The position numbers were made by a program, and so were the translations under genes. Source: Pseudoalteromonas arctica A 37-1-2 (lineage in GTDB: Bacteria; Pseudomonadota; Gammaproteobacteria; Enterobacterales; Alteromonadaceae). Taken from it: a stretch of 64,000 nt of DNA. The notes below the pieces were generated by a model. The model was not told where the DNA came from and did no database searches. It saw only the letters and a program-made list of their open reading frames with translations. Positions within the stretch are counted from its first letter, which is position 1; every line of letters starts with the position of its first letter. Positions 55,491 through 64,000 of the stretch are shown here, in pieces. The stretch is from contig NZ_CP011026.1 of assembly GCF_000238395.3 (NCBI RefSeq), forward strand, positions 310,001-374,000, in the 5' to 3' direction.

Positions 55491-57905
55491 TTATATTTCA
55501 AATTTGTAGTTAAATTTAACACCTACCGTAAGCGGGCGATTAATGTAATGGCCGTAGTTACGTTGTATGTCGGCGCCATTAGCTGATGTTATATCTGCAT
55601 CTGAACGACGAACTGAGGTAACCGCGTATTTGTTGAATAGGTTATCAACATATAGCGTAGTTGACCATGCATCAGCCGTTAATTTAGCTGAAATATTACT
55701 TAAGCTGTAACCAGGTAGTGTTTCGCCGTTATCGCGAAGTCCTACTCTTGAAAGCACGTCGCTTTGCGCGGTTAAACCGTAGTTAATATCAAGCGTTTTG
55801 TCGTTAAACACATCTGTTTGATAGTTTACACCCATCGAAAATTGGTTTTCAGGTGAACCAGGTAAACGGTCGCCGTCTTCTGCGCCACCGGTACCATCGG
55901 CGTTAAACAAAAATGGTGCGTTTGATGTTAACTCTGCTTTTGTATAAGCGTAGGTTGCGTACAGTGAAAATGAGTCAGATAAGATCGCGCGAGTTGATAC
56001 TTCAACCCCTTTTGCATTAGCGCTGCCGGCGTTTGAAAGGTACGGCAATTGTCCTACTTCGGTAGCACCTGAAATTTGTGCATCATCCCAATCTACGTTA
56101 AATAACGCAGCGTTAAAGTGTAGTTGGCTTCTAAACCATGTACTTTTGAATCCTAGCTCGTAGTTGGTTGTTGTATCTGCGTCATACAGCATTTCATCAG
56201 GGTTACCACAACCGGCTTGATTAGCTGGTAATGGATCAGGGCACGGAGCTAAACCATTTGAACCACCGATTCTAAAGCCTTCACTTACCGTTACATAACC
56301 CATAACTGAATCAGTAAATTGGTATTTAGCATTAAACTTAAATAAGTTGCCGTTATCGCTTGCTTCATTTTTTTCAAAATTTAGTGATATATCATTTGGT
56401 CCTGCACCATCAAATAGTGTATTAAATAATGGAAAGTCCACTGCAGATTCTGATTCTACATCGTATTTATATAAGCGTAGCCCAAGAGTAACATCAAGCT
56501 TATCAGTTACTTTATAGCCAACTTCACCAAATAGTGCAGACTCAGTGACGGTACTTTTTGTAAGCTCTAAGTATTCTAATGAGTCAGGTCTTAGCTGCTC
56601 GCCACCAAAGTTATCGATAGCGAATTGGTCAAACCCAGGCGTAAACTCTCTGCTTGATGCTTCGGTTTCTGTTTTGTTGTAAAAGCCACCCACAATCCAG
56701 TTAAAGTCGCTGTCGCCTTGAGACACTAAGCGAATTTCTTGAGTGAAGGTATCTTCTTCGTCAATTTCACGGGTAAACGTTGAAAACGAAGGAAACTCTT
56801 CATAACCGTAATCTAGGCGAATAAGTAAGTCGGTTTGATCGCGTTGACCGTCGGCATCAAAGCTTGAAATACCGGTTGCCGATACTAGCTCTGCAAAGCC
56901 TAGGTCGGCTTTTAGTTCGAGGCTTAGTAATTGATCTTTTTTCTCGCGAGGCTCTTCAAAGCGATAAGCCGATTCGTATTTACCTATTACATCGCTTAAG
57001 CCGTTGTTTGCATTAAGGCTGTTGTAATGAACAATCGAGCGGCCTTCGCTGTCTTGGTTTTGGTAAAAGTAGTTAAGTGTACCTTCAAACGATTCATTTG
57101 GTTTAAAGCGTACAGAAATACGACCTGTAGTGGTGGTTTCGCCGTTGGCGTCTTTTACATTTTTAAGGTTGTTATTAATTGCTGAGCTATCGCTCCAATC
57201 TGGATCTGGCAACGATACGCCAGGCTCGCGTACTACGTAGCCGTAATCGATAAAACCTGGGTCTTCATATACGTTTATGCTGGCGCGAACTGCAAGCTTG
57301 TCTTCAATAAGTGGAAGGTTAAATATAAAGCCGCCTTCGCCACCTAAAGAGTCACTTTCTTTTGTTTGAAATAGGTCGCCGTATACTTCAAGCGATGTAA
57401 AATCAAGCTCAGGCTGTTTAAGCATGTAACGAATTGCACCGCCCAATGTGCCTGCTCCATAAAGCGTGCCTTGTGGCCCAATTAATACTTCAACACGCTC
57501 AATATCTACTAGGCGCATATCTACCGAAACTGGAATTTCGTTAATGTAAGTAGATACCGTGCCACCATCTGACGATGGACCAGAAGAGTTTGTATTTAAA
57601 CCACGAACAATAATAGGCGAGCCTGAGCGGCCACCTTGATCGGTAATTGTTAAACCAGGTACCCAGCGTGCTACATCCGCAAGCTCATTGATATTTTGAT
57701 CTTTCATAATATCTGCATCAAGGGCTGTAATATTTAGCGGTGCATTTTGCACAGAGCCGCTGCGCCTTGTTGCTGTAACTTCGATTACTTCGAGTGATTT
57801 GTTTTTAGCTGCAACTTCTTCTTGAGCAAGTGCGGCATTAGGCAATAAAAATACGCTAGAAACAGCGCTCGAAATAGCCAAGGTTAACAAGCTTGGTTTA
57901 AACAT
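55491..57905 (-). CDS. TonB-dependent outer-membrane receptor
   Basis: An 804-residue receptor: signal (LLTLAISSAVSSVFLLPNAA), TonB-box-like EVIEVTATRR, plug (SPIIVRGLNTNSSGPSSDGG, then RVEVLIGPQGTLYGAGTLGG) and a barrel ending in an aromatic-rich strand (PLTVGVKFNYKFEI). ATG 57905 is preceded by GGGGATCAC at about 9 bp; the upstream TTG (57926) is not needed. Its ligand is unknown; the TPR-sulfotransferase downstream suggests a sulfated or sulfation-related substrate only as a guess. Confidence 0.88.
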   Translation of the reverse strand: MFKPSLLTLAISSAVSSVFLLPNAALAQEEVAAKNKSLEVIEVTATRRSGSVQNAPLNITALDADIMKDQNINELADVARWVPGLTITDQGGRSGSPIIVRGLNTNSSGPSSDGGTVSTYINEIPVSVDMRLVDIERVEVLIGPQGTLYGAGTLGGAIRYMLKQPELDFTSLEVYGDLFQTKESDSLGGEGGFIFNLPLIEDKLAVRASINVYEDPGFIDYGYVVREPGVSLPDPDWSDSSAINNNLKNVKDANGETTTTGRISVRFKPNESFEGTLNYFYQNQDSEGRSIVHYNSLNANNGLSDVIGKYESAYRFEEPREKKDQLLSLELKADLGFAELVSATGISSFDADGQRDQTDLLIRLDYGYEEFPSFSTFTREIDEEDTFTQEIRLVSQGDSDFNWIVGGFYNKTETEASSREFTPGFDQFAIDNFGGEQLRPDSLEYLELTKSTVTESALFGEVGYKVTDKLDVTLGLRLYKYDVESESAVDFPLFNTLFDGAGPNDISLNFEKNEASDNGNLFKFNAKYQFTDSVMGYVTVSEGFRIGGSNGLAPCPDPLPANQAGCGNPDEMLYDADTTTNYELGFKSTWFRSQLHFNAALFNVDWDDAQISGATEVGQLPYLSNAGSANAKGVEVSTRAILSDSFSLYATYAYTKAELTSNAPFLFNADGTGGAEDGDRLPGSPENQFSMGVNYQTDVFNDKTLDINYGLTAQSDVLSRVGLRDNGETLPGYSLSNISAKLTADAWSTTLYVDNLFNKYAVTSVRRSDADITSANGADIQRNYGHYINRPLTVGVKFNYKFEI

Positions 57906-58382
57906 AAAAAGTGATCCCCAGTTCAAATGTTTTACATTAGTAAATTAAGTTAAGCAGTTTATCAGGGAGTGAAGTAGCTTGGAATATCTAAATTGAATTT
58001 TAATTCACTTTTATAGAATAAATATGGTTTGTATGTGGGGTTTTTATTTAGTTAATAGGCAATATAAGCAATAGCTTAGTGCTATTAGGTACAGTTAGGT
58101 TAAAAATCACACCCTTGTTTAAAGGTAAATAGTCATTCATTTTTTAAAGATGGCTTTATGACGTGCTCGTTAAACAAATTATTACATTAAAATTGATAGT
58201 TTATAATGTCATTAGTTATGCTTTTATCAGCACTATTAAAGTGTGTTTTTATCCCCATTAAGAGTGGTAGTCGTATTTATAAGTAACTGTGTAAGTTATT
58301 GAGTGAGCGTGTTTGATTGCCGCTTCGTATACTCTTTTTTGTTTTGTCCGCACTTTTTTGTGCGTGTTTTTAAGGATTAACA
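57906..58382. other. Intergenic region between the TonB receptor and the OYE gene
   Basis: AT-rich 477 bp with promoters for both directions. A small hairpin CGCAC (58349-58353) / GTGCG (58360-58364) with a T6 loop lies 18 bp before the OYE start. No clear operator or -35/-10 pair was identified. Confidence 0.4.
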
Positions 58383-59477
58383 ATGAGCCAACTATTTTCG
58401 CCTTTATCACTTGGGCAAGTAACGTTAGATAACCGTATTATTATTGCACCCATGTGCCAGTACTCAGCAAACAATGGCGCTGCTAGCGATTGGCACACTA
58501 TTCATTTGGGCCAATTGAGTTTGAGTGGTGCAGGATTGCTAATTTTAGAAGCAACAGCAGTAAACCCAGAAGGGCGTATTAGCTACGGCGATTTAGGGCT
58601 TTGGAATAACGAAACCCAGCAAGCCTTGGGCAAAAGCCTAAAAGCAGTAAGACAATATAGCCCTATGCCTATTGGTATTCAGTTGGCACATGCTGGGCGC
58701 AAAGCATCAACTGAAAAACCATGGGACGGTGGCGATGCTATTGCACCTGATGACGTTAATGGCTGGCAAACCGTGGCACCTTCGGCAGTTGCGTACGACG
58801 ATAGCAGCCCAGTGCCAAAAGCAATGAGCCAATCTGATATTGACTCATTAATTAAAGACTTTGTCAGTGCAGCTAAACGCGCTGATGAACTCGGCCTTGA
58901 TTTAATCGAGCTACATGGTGCGCACGGTTACCTGTTACACCAGTTTTTGTCGCCACTTTCAAACAAGCGCGATGACAACTACGGTGGTAGCCTAGAAAAC
59001 AGAATGCGTTTATTGCTTGATGTGTTTAAAGCGGTAAGAGCGGTATTTCCTAGTGAAAAAGCGGTAGGTGTGCGTATTTCGGCAACTGATTGGGTTGAAG
59101 GCGGCTGGGATTTAGAGCAATCGATAGTGCTTAGTAAAGCGCTTGATGAACTCGGTTGTGATTTTATTCATGTAAGTACGGCGGGCCTAAGCCCTGAGCA
59201 ACAAATACCAGTAAAACCTAATTTTCAGGTACCGTTTGCAACAGCCATAAAAGAAGCGGTTAAAATGCCTGTTATAGCGGTGGGTTTAATTACACAGGCG
59301 CAACAAGCCGAGGATATTATTAGTGAGCAGCAAGCCGATGGTGTAGCGCTGGCGCGTGGCATTTTATATAACCCGCATTGGCCGTGGCATGCAGCTGCAG
59401 AGCTTGGCGCTACAGTAACTGCACCTAAACAGTATTTACGCTCAAGCCCACATGGGCAGCCATCACCAATTAAGTAA
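58383..59477 (+). CDS. NADH:flavin oxidoreductase, Old Yellow Enzyme family (YqjM-like)
   Basis: A 364-residue FMN enzyme. N-terminal PMCQYSANNGAASDWH (the Cys and the DWH of the YqjM class), QLAHAGRKAS, and the active-site HGAHGYLLHQFLSP with the His pair, then a TIM-barrel end with GLITQAQQAEDI. It reduces activated alkenes such as unsaturated aldehydes and nitro compounds. AAGGATTAA precedes the ATG and a strong terminator follows. Confidence 0.9.
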   Translation: MSQLFSPLSLGQVTLDNRIIIAPMCQYSANNGAASDWHTIHLGQLSLSGAGLLILEATAVNPEGRISYGDLGLWNNETQQALGKSLKAVRQYSPMPIGIQLAHAGRKASTEKPWDGGDAIAPDDVNGWQTVAPSAVAYDDSSPVPKAMSQSDIDSLIKDFVSAAKRADELGLDLIELHGAHGYLLHQFLSPLSNKRDDNYGGSLENRMRLLLDVFKAVRAVFPSEKAVGVRISATDWVEGGWDLEQSIVLSKALDELGCDFIHVSTAGLSPEQQIPVKPNFQVPFATAIKEAVKMPVIAVGLITQAQQAEDIISEQQADGVALARGILYNPHWPWHAAAELGATVTAPKQYLRSSPHGQPSPIK

Positions 59478-59493
59478 AACGAAGCTTTTTGTA

Positions 59494-59534
59494 AAAACCC
59501 AACCCGCGTTTGCTGGTTGGGTTTTATTATTTTT
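59494..59534 (+). terminator. Rho-independent terminator after the OYE gene
   Basis: AAAACCCAACC (59494-59504), 10-base loop, GGTTGGGTTTT (59515-59525), then ATTATTTTT. It ends 17 bp before the MFS gene's ATG, so that gene must have its own promoter or rely on read-through. Confidence 0.88.
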
Positions 59535-59551
59535 ATAAAGTAGAGACACAC

Positions 59552-60748
59552 ATGACCCAAACAGGCGTTTCAGCGCAACCACTTAGCAATACACTCGTTA
59601 CTATTATTGCTTTGTGTTGCGGTCTTATTGTTGCCAATATTTACTACGCTCAACCTATTATTGAGTTGCTTGCCCCAGAAGTTGGATTAAGTGCGCACAG
59701 TGCTAGCCTTATCGTATCGCTTACACAAATAGGCTACGCTTTGGGGTTGTTTTTTTTAGTGCCATTAGCTGACTTAATTGAAAATAAGCGTTTAATGCTT
59801 ATTACTTTAGCTGTGTCGTTTTTGAGTTTAGTGGGTACTGCACTTGCTGACTCACCTAATGTAATGCTTATTTTATGTTTAATGATAGGTATGAGCTCGG
59901 TTTCTGTTCAGGTGCTTATTCCGCTTGCTGCGCATTTATCGTCTGACGAGAAGCGCGGGCAGGTTCTTGGCAATATTATGGCGGGTCTCTTGCTAGGTAT
60001 TTTGCTGGCAAGACCTATATCGAGCTTAATTGCTGATCACTTTGGTTGGCGCGCTGTATTTTACTTTGCAGCAGGGTGTATGGTGTTTATTGCAGGCGTA
60101 ATTTATTTTGCTATTCCAAGCAGGCAACCTACCCATAAAACAACGTATTTTAAGTTATTAAAATCGCTTAAACAGTTAATGATAAGCCAGCCAGTGCTGC
60201 GCCAACGTTCACTTTTTCAAGCATTAATGTTTGCATCGTTCAGTTTATTTTGGACAAGCGTACCGGTTGTGCTTGCCCGTGAGTATGGTTTATCGCAATC
60301 AGAAATAGCATTGTTTGCATTAGTGGGTGCGGCAGGTGCTGTAGCTGCCCCCATTGTTGGTCGTTTAGCCGATAAAGGCTATACGCATCAGTTATCGTTA
60401 CTGGCCAAAGTAATTGCAGCAGTGTGCTTTTTACCAAGCTTATTTGAGCTACCTTACGGCATTATAGTATTGGCATTAACCGGTGTGTTTATTGATTTTG
60501 CTGTGCAGGCCAATATGGTATTGGGTCAACGTGCAGTGTATGCACTAGAGCCGCAAAGCCGTGCGCGTTTAAACGCTATTTACATGACGAGTATATTTGT
60601 AGGTGGCGCAGTAGGCTCGCTTATTGCCAGCCCATTATATGAAGCGGGCGGGTGGACAGGTATTGCTCTGGTCGCTACTGGCATGCCGCTTATTTCGTTG
60701 ATTGGTTATTTGGTTACAACTAAAAAGCAAAGTAAGGCTGTGAGTTAA
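59552..60748 (+). CDS. Major facilitator superfamily transporter
   Basis: A 398-residue membrane protein with about 12 hydrophobic segments, the N-half signature SLTQIGYALGLFFLVPLADL and the later GRLADKGYTHQ loop. It probably exports a small molecule such as a sugar or drug. I use ATG 59552 because the long upstream extension to 59510 lies inside the terminator of the preceding gene; the ribosome site (GAGA) is weak. Substrate unknown. Confidence 0.83.
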   Translation: MTQTGVSAQPLSNTLVTIIALCCGLIVANIYYAQPIIELLAPEVGLSAHSASLIVSLTQIGYALGLFFLVPLADLIENKRLMLITLAVSFLSLVGTALADSPNVMLILCLMIGMSSVSVQVLIPLAAHLSSDEKRGQVLGNIMAGLLLGILLARPISSLIADHFGWRAVFYFAAGCMVFIAGVIYFAIPSRQPTHKTTYFKLLKSLKQLMISQPVLRQRSLFQALMFASFSLFWTSVPVVLAREYGLSQSEIALFALVGAAGAVAAPIVGRLADKGYTHQLSLLAKVIAAVCFLPSLFELPYGIIVLALTGVFIDFAVQANMVLGQRAVYALEPQSRARLNAIYMTSIFVGGAVGSLIASPLYEAGGWTGIALVATGMPLISLIGYLVTTKKQSKAVS

Positions 60749-60768
60749 AAAATTACCGGATACAACAT

Positions 60769-60801
60769 AATAAAGTCACCATGTTGCGTGGTGACTTTAT
60801 T
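60769..60801. terminator. Bidirectional terminator between MFS and rhtA genes
   Basis: AATAAAGTCACCA (60769-60781), loop TGTTGCG, TGGTGACTTTATT (60789-60801). A perfect 13-bp stem between convergent genes, 20 bp after the MFS stop and 28 bp before the rhtA stop. Confidence 0.82.
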
Positions 60802-60829
60802 TAGGTTATTTAGATTATTTGGTAGTTAA

Positions 60830-61693
60830 TTAAGTAGTCTGTTTTTTTGCGTTTGAAAACGAGCTACCAACAGATGCAATAATTACAAGTAAAATAGCGA
60901 GCCACTGCCATAAAGTAAGCAATTCACCCAGTATAATAAACCCTGCGAGCGAAGCTATTGCAGGCTCTAAACTCATCATTACGCTAAACCCTTGTGAAGG
61001 CATGTTACGCAGTGCAACCATTTCAAGTGTGTAAGGCAGTGCGCTTGATAAAATAGCAATACCAATACCCAGTGGGATAATTTCCCATGTAAACGCGGCG
61101 CTTTGCAGAATGCCGCCGTATGGTACTAGCACTATAGCGGCAACGGTCATACCCAATGCGACAGTTGCTCCACCAGAGCTTTGTGTGCCCGTTTTTTTAC
61201 CAAATAATATATAACCTGCCCAACATGCACCAGCACCAAGCGCAAGCGCTACACCCAATGGATCAAGGCTGTCTTGGCCGCTCATATCAGGAAGCAGAAG
61301 CAAAATACCGGCAATAGCACACGCAACCCAAAATAAGTCACGTTTGCGGCGTGATGAAAATAAGGCAACAGCAAGCGGGCCTGTAAATTCAAGCGCTACA
61401 CCAATGCCTAGTGGAATGCGTTCAATGGCGTAATAAAACAAAATGTTCATGCCGCCTAAACTTAAACCATACACAATTATAGGAATACGATTACCAGAAG
61501 TAGGTAAGTGTTTCCAAGGTTTAAACACTAAGCAAAGTATAAAGGCAGAAAAACCAAGCCTAAGGGCAGTTGTACCTTCAGGGCCAACAATAGGAAAAAG
61601 CTGCTTTGCAAATGACGCGCCCGTTTGAATGGTCATCATTGCAAGCAGTACACACACGATAGCCAGTAAATAACTTTTTGAAGATGCTTGCAT
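60830..61693 (-). CDS. rhtA: Threonine/homoserine exporter RhtA
   Basis: A 287-residue protein with ten hydrophobic segments of the EamA/DMT family. It closely resembles E. coli RhtA (295 residues): FKPW...YGLSLGGMNILFYYAIERIP, EFTGPLAVALFSSRR, ALGAGACWAGYILFG and ILSSALPYTLEMVAL. RhtA exports threonine and homoserine. AAGGAT precedes ATG 61693, which I prefer to the further upstream in-frame codon because the first helix then starts near the N-terminus. Confidence 0.87.
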   Translation of the reverse strand: MQASSKSYLLAIVCVLLAMMTIQTGASFAKQLFPIVGPEGTTALRLGFSAFILCLVFKPWKHLPTSGNRIPIIVYGLSLGGMNILFYYAIERIPLGIGVALEFTGPLAVALFSSRRKRDLFWVACAIAGILLLLPDMSGQDSLDPLGVALALGAGACWAGYILFGKKTGTQSSGGATVALGMTVAAIVLVPYGGILQSAAFTWEIIPLGIGIAILSSALPYTLEMVALRNMPSQGFSVMMSLEPAIASLAGFIILGELLTLWQWLAILLVIIASVGSSFSNAKKQTT

Positions 61694-61925
61694 TTTTATC
61701 CTTGAGTTGAGTAACTCTATCAATTAGTTATGTAATGCAGGGAGTATAAAAGCTAAACCCGCCCGATATTAATGGCGGCATAGTATCTTTTTTTAAATTT
61801 ATAGGTAAGTGTTTGCGACCAAAAATAGTGCAATTAAAAGTATATTAAATAGGGCAGGTAAATAAAGTAAGAGGTAAAGTTAGCAAACAGGCGTTTGCTA
61901 ACTTTAATCAGTTGGTTAAAAGGCC

Positions 61926-62669
61926 TTAATGGGCACTTTTATTAACTAAGCCATCAAGCGAGTAGAGGCCTCGTTTTTCATCATTTTTGCGTTTAATTTC
62001 TTCAAGTGCACGCGATTCTACAGCGTCAAATAAAGCATTAATTAAGCGGTTAAAATGTTTGTGCATTGCACTGCGCGCTGCATTTGCATCATGCGACTTT
62101 AGGGCTGTATAAATAGCGGTGTGTTCGTCCATAACGCACTCGTTATTGTTTTTACACACACTGCCATAGTCAGCAACAATTTGTGGGTTTGTTAAACGTA
62201 AATCCCACAAGTTAGACACTGCAAATTCAAGTGCTTTATTGCGTGTTGCTCTAGCTATAATTTCGTGGAACTCACGGTCGGCTTGCTCAACATAAAGGCC
62301 TTTTTCCATGGCAATTAATGTTTTATTTAGTTGCTCTAGTTCTTCTTCTGTAATGCTTTGAGCAGCTAAAGCGGCAATTTCGCCTTCAATTAATGCGCGA
62401 GCTTGAGTAAGTTCAAATGCACTGATCTCTTTTGATTTTATAGATGCATTTTTTTGTTCTACTACGTAAACACCAGAGCCGGTTTTAACTTCAACTCGGC
62501 CACGTACTTCTAATGCGATAATAGCTTCTCTAATGGTAGGGCGACTTACATCAAACATTTCTGCAAGTTCACGTTCAGGTGGTAAACGACTCCCAGCAGA
62601 AAATTCGCCTTGATTTATTAAAGACTCAATTTTATCAACTATGCGCCAAAATAAGCGACGATTACCCAT
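61926..62669 (-). CDS. GntR family regulator with FCD domain
   Basis: A 247-residue regulator: winged helix SRLPPERELAEMFDVSRPTIREAI near the N-terminus and an all-helical FCD effector domain (residues about 90-225) with the metal-ligand histidines (REFHEIIARA...). AAGG lies before the ATG. FCD regulators commonly sense sugar acids or other carboxylates. Three ATTGGTAAT half-sites upstream could be its operator. Confidence 0.87.
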   Translation of the reverse strand: MGNRRLFWRIVDKIESLINQGEFSAGSRLPPERELAEMFDVSRPTIREAIIALEVRGRVEVKTGSGVYVVEQKNASIKSKEISAFELTQARALIEGEIAALAAQSITEEELEQLNKTLIAMEKGLYVEQADREFHEIIARATRNKALEFAVSNLWDLRLTNPQIVADYGSVCKNNNECVMDEHTAIYTALKSHDANAARSAMHKHFNRLINALFDAVESRALEEIKRKNDEKRGLYSLDGLVNKSAH

Positions 62670-62827
62670 ACTTTACCTTCATTACCTTAAGGAATAATGG
62701 CCTCTGGGGCCTAAAAGTCAAAACCAACTGTTAATACCAGAGGTTACCTCAAAATTCACTATTATGTCAAAATTCTAACGCGATGTTATGGTTAAAAACC
62801 ACTATACACCAATGGTTGTATTCTTAT

Positions 62828-62939
62828 ATTACCAATTTAGTTTAAAATAATGCAATTGGCTAGCTTGATTGGTAATGTTTTTATGTGTTAGGTTAGTTTT
62901 AAGGTTATTGAATAATAAATATTGGTAATAAACCGATTT
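62828..62939. promoter_or_regulatory. ATTGGTAAT half-sites upstream of the GntR regulator
   Basis: ATTACCAAT (62828-62836), ATTGGTAAT (62868-62876) and ATTGGTAAT (62931-62939); the last continues into ACCGAT, making an imperfect palindrome. TGGT/ACCA halves are typical of FCD-type GntR operators. The rest of 62670-63112 holds a CCTCTGG (62700-62706) / CCAGAGG inverted repeat and otherwise nothing I recognise. Confidence 0.5.
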
Positions 62940-63112
62940 TGGGTTGTTAGTGTTAAGTTTGTTGTAGAAGTATTTGATTGCCCATGGATGGGGATCGCTA
63001 TTTTTAAATGTGTTTGTAAAGTGTGTTTTGTAAAATGTGTCGTTGTACGAGAGCTATTTAAGCTTTCTTCTGGGCGTTAACTGTCGTTGGTTAACGCCCA
63101 TATTTTATTTAG

Positions 63113-64000
63113 TTAGTCGTTAGGGTACACAACCCCAAGCTGTTTGCGCGCTTCATCAAGTACGCTCATTACGTTACTGGCTAAAATATGTGTATTAACG
63201 GGTGACTCAAGAACATTTTGCTTCACTAATGCCATAAAATGTTCAACTTCGTATTTCATAAAGTGCTCATCAAACGGCTGGGATATAACCTCTACCTCAC
63301 CATTATTAGCAATAAACTCCACCTTTTTGAGTTGCGATACGGCTTCTATACGTATGCGTCCAAGTTCGCCTTGTATTTCGGTTATGTTGTCGCCTTGCGA
63401 TATTTTAGAGTAACTAATAACGGCTTGTTTATCTGCGTAGTTTAGTAATACATCGCCCGCACCATCTACACCTGTATCAAGTAATACGCCACTGGCACTT
63501 ACGCTTTGCGGCGCTCCCCAAAGTGCAATTAATAAATACAGTGGGTAAATCCCTAAATCAACTAAAGCACCATTAGCAAACTCGGGCAAAAACGTATTTG
63601 GACGTTCGCCATTTTTATACTTATCGTAACGCGATGAATATTGACTGTACTGGCCAATATATTTACGTGGTGTGCCAATTTTTACCATTGCCTGTTGCAG
63701 CCGTACAAAGTTAGGCAAGTGAGTGGTCATCATGGCTTCCATGTAAAGGCGCTGATGTTTTTTTGCTGTAGTAATAATGCTTGCAAGCTCTTTAGAATTG
63801 GCTGCTGATGGTTTTTCGCCAAGGACATGTTTACCCGCTTCTAGGCACATAACGGCATATTGCTTATGTAAGCTGTTAGGGGCGGCTATGTAGACAGCAT
63901 CAACATTTTGATCTTGGCATACTTGCTCGATTGAGGTGAAAATTTTTGCTTGTGCATTTTGTGGGTGTTTGGCTAAAAACGCTTCGCCGCTTGATACTGC
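63113..64000 (-). CDS. Gfo/Idh/MocA family oxidoreductase (5' end beyond the window)
   Basis: The last 295 codons of an NAD(P)-dependent sugar or cyclitol dehydrogenase. The frame is open to the window edge, so the first part of the Rossmann fold is missing. Present: VDAVYIAAPNSLHKQYAV, the EKP motif (GKHVLGEKPSAAN) holding the catalytic-type lysine, and the C-terminal sheet domain with GALVDLGIYPLYLL, where the Asp/Tyr substrate residues lie. An internal ATG at 63850 is not the true start. Neighbour of the GntR/FCD regulator, but its position relative to any operon is unknown. Confidence 0.85.
   Translation of the reverse strand, partial: AVSSGEAFLAKHPQNAQAKIFTSIEQVCQDQNVDAVYIAAPNSLHKQYAVMCLEAGKHVLGEKPSAANSKELASIITTAKKHQRLYMEAMMTTHLPNFVRLQQAMVKIGTPRKYIGQYSQYSSRYDKYKNGERPNTFLPEFANGALVDLGIYPLYLLIALWGAPQSVSASGVLLDTGVDGAGDVLLNYADKQAVISYSKISQGDNITEIQGELGRIRIEAVSQLKKVEFIANNGEVEVISQPFDEHFMKYEVEHFMALVKQNVLESPVNTHILASNVMSVLDEARKQLGVVYPND

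Overview
The window looks like a chromosomal segment of a marine gammaproteobacterium of the order Alteromonadales, most likely Pseudoalteromonas. This rests on the low-GC coding style, several TonB-dependent receptors, a TPR-sulfotransferase next to one of them, PoxB, an RhtA homologue and a YnjBCD-type transporter. The genus is an inference from gene content; there is no rRNA or tRNA in the window to settle it.

Layout. 1-1050: the tail of an unknown gene, a small zinc-ribbon membrane protein and a decayed IS110-type transposase end. 1054-11571 (minus): a long, tightly packed operon running TonB receptor, VTT-flavoprotein disulfide reductase fusion, DUF547 protein, YnjB/C/D-like ABC importer, CDP-alcohol phosphatidyltransferase and fatty-acid/sterol hydroxylase. 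11998-16924: a DoxX-like protein, a P3A-type proton ATPase, a hemerythrin-like protein and three tiny genes, two of them similar lipoproteins. 16961-31426: housekeeping and accessory metabolism, namely a TPR-GGDEF sensor, an RluA-type pseudouridine synthase, PoxB, a TetR-oxidoreductase pair with a clear operator, a ThrE-like exporter, a glycosyltransferase-LacI pair, an S9 peptidase and a LysE exporter.

31731-39690 (plus): eight contiguous genes for exported proteins (three lipoproteins with clear lipoboxes, several LPP20-like modules, a CsgG/FlgT-like protein and an MltC-like transglycosylase). This is the best candidate here for a poorly described, co-operating envelope system. 39825-46719: small membrane proteins, a MarR regulator divergent from an HLD-II haloalkane dehalogenase, and a UvrA paralogue.

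47029-53138 (minus) is a defence patch: a SIR2-domain protein and a HerA ATPase gene in the SIR2-HerA arrangement, with herA split by a complete 1266-bp IS3-family element. Removing the element and one copy of its 3-bp target duplication restores a single 648-codon frame. A further gene with a PD-(D/E)XK-like motif follows.

53804-64000: the TPR-sulfotransferase/TonB receptor pair, an Old Yellow Enzyme, an MFS exporter, RhtA, a GntR/FCD regulator and the 3' part of a Gfo/Idh/MocA oxidoreductase that runs off the window. All family calls come from motifs read by eye; no database search was possible.
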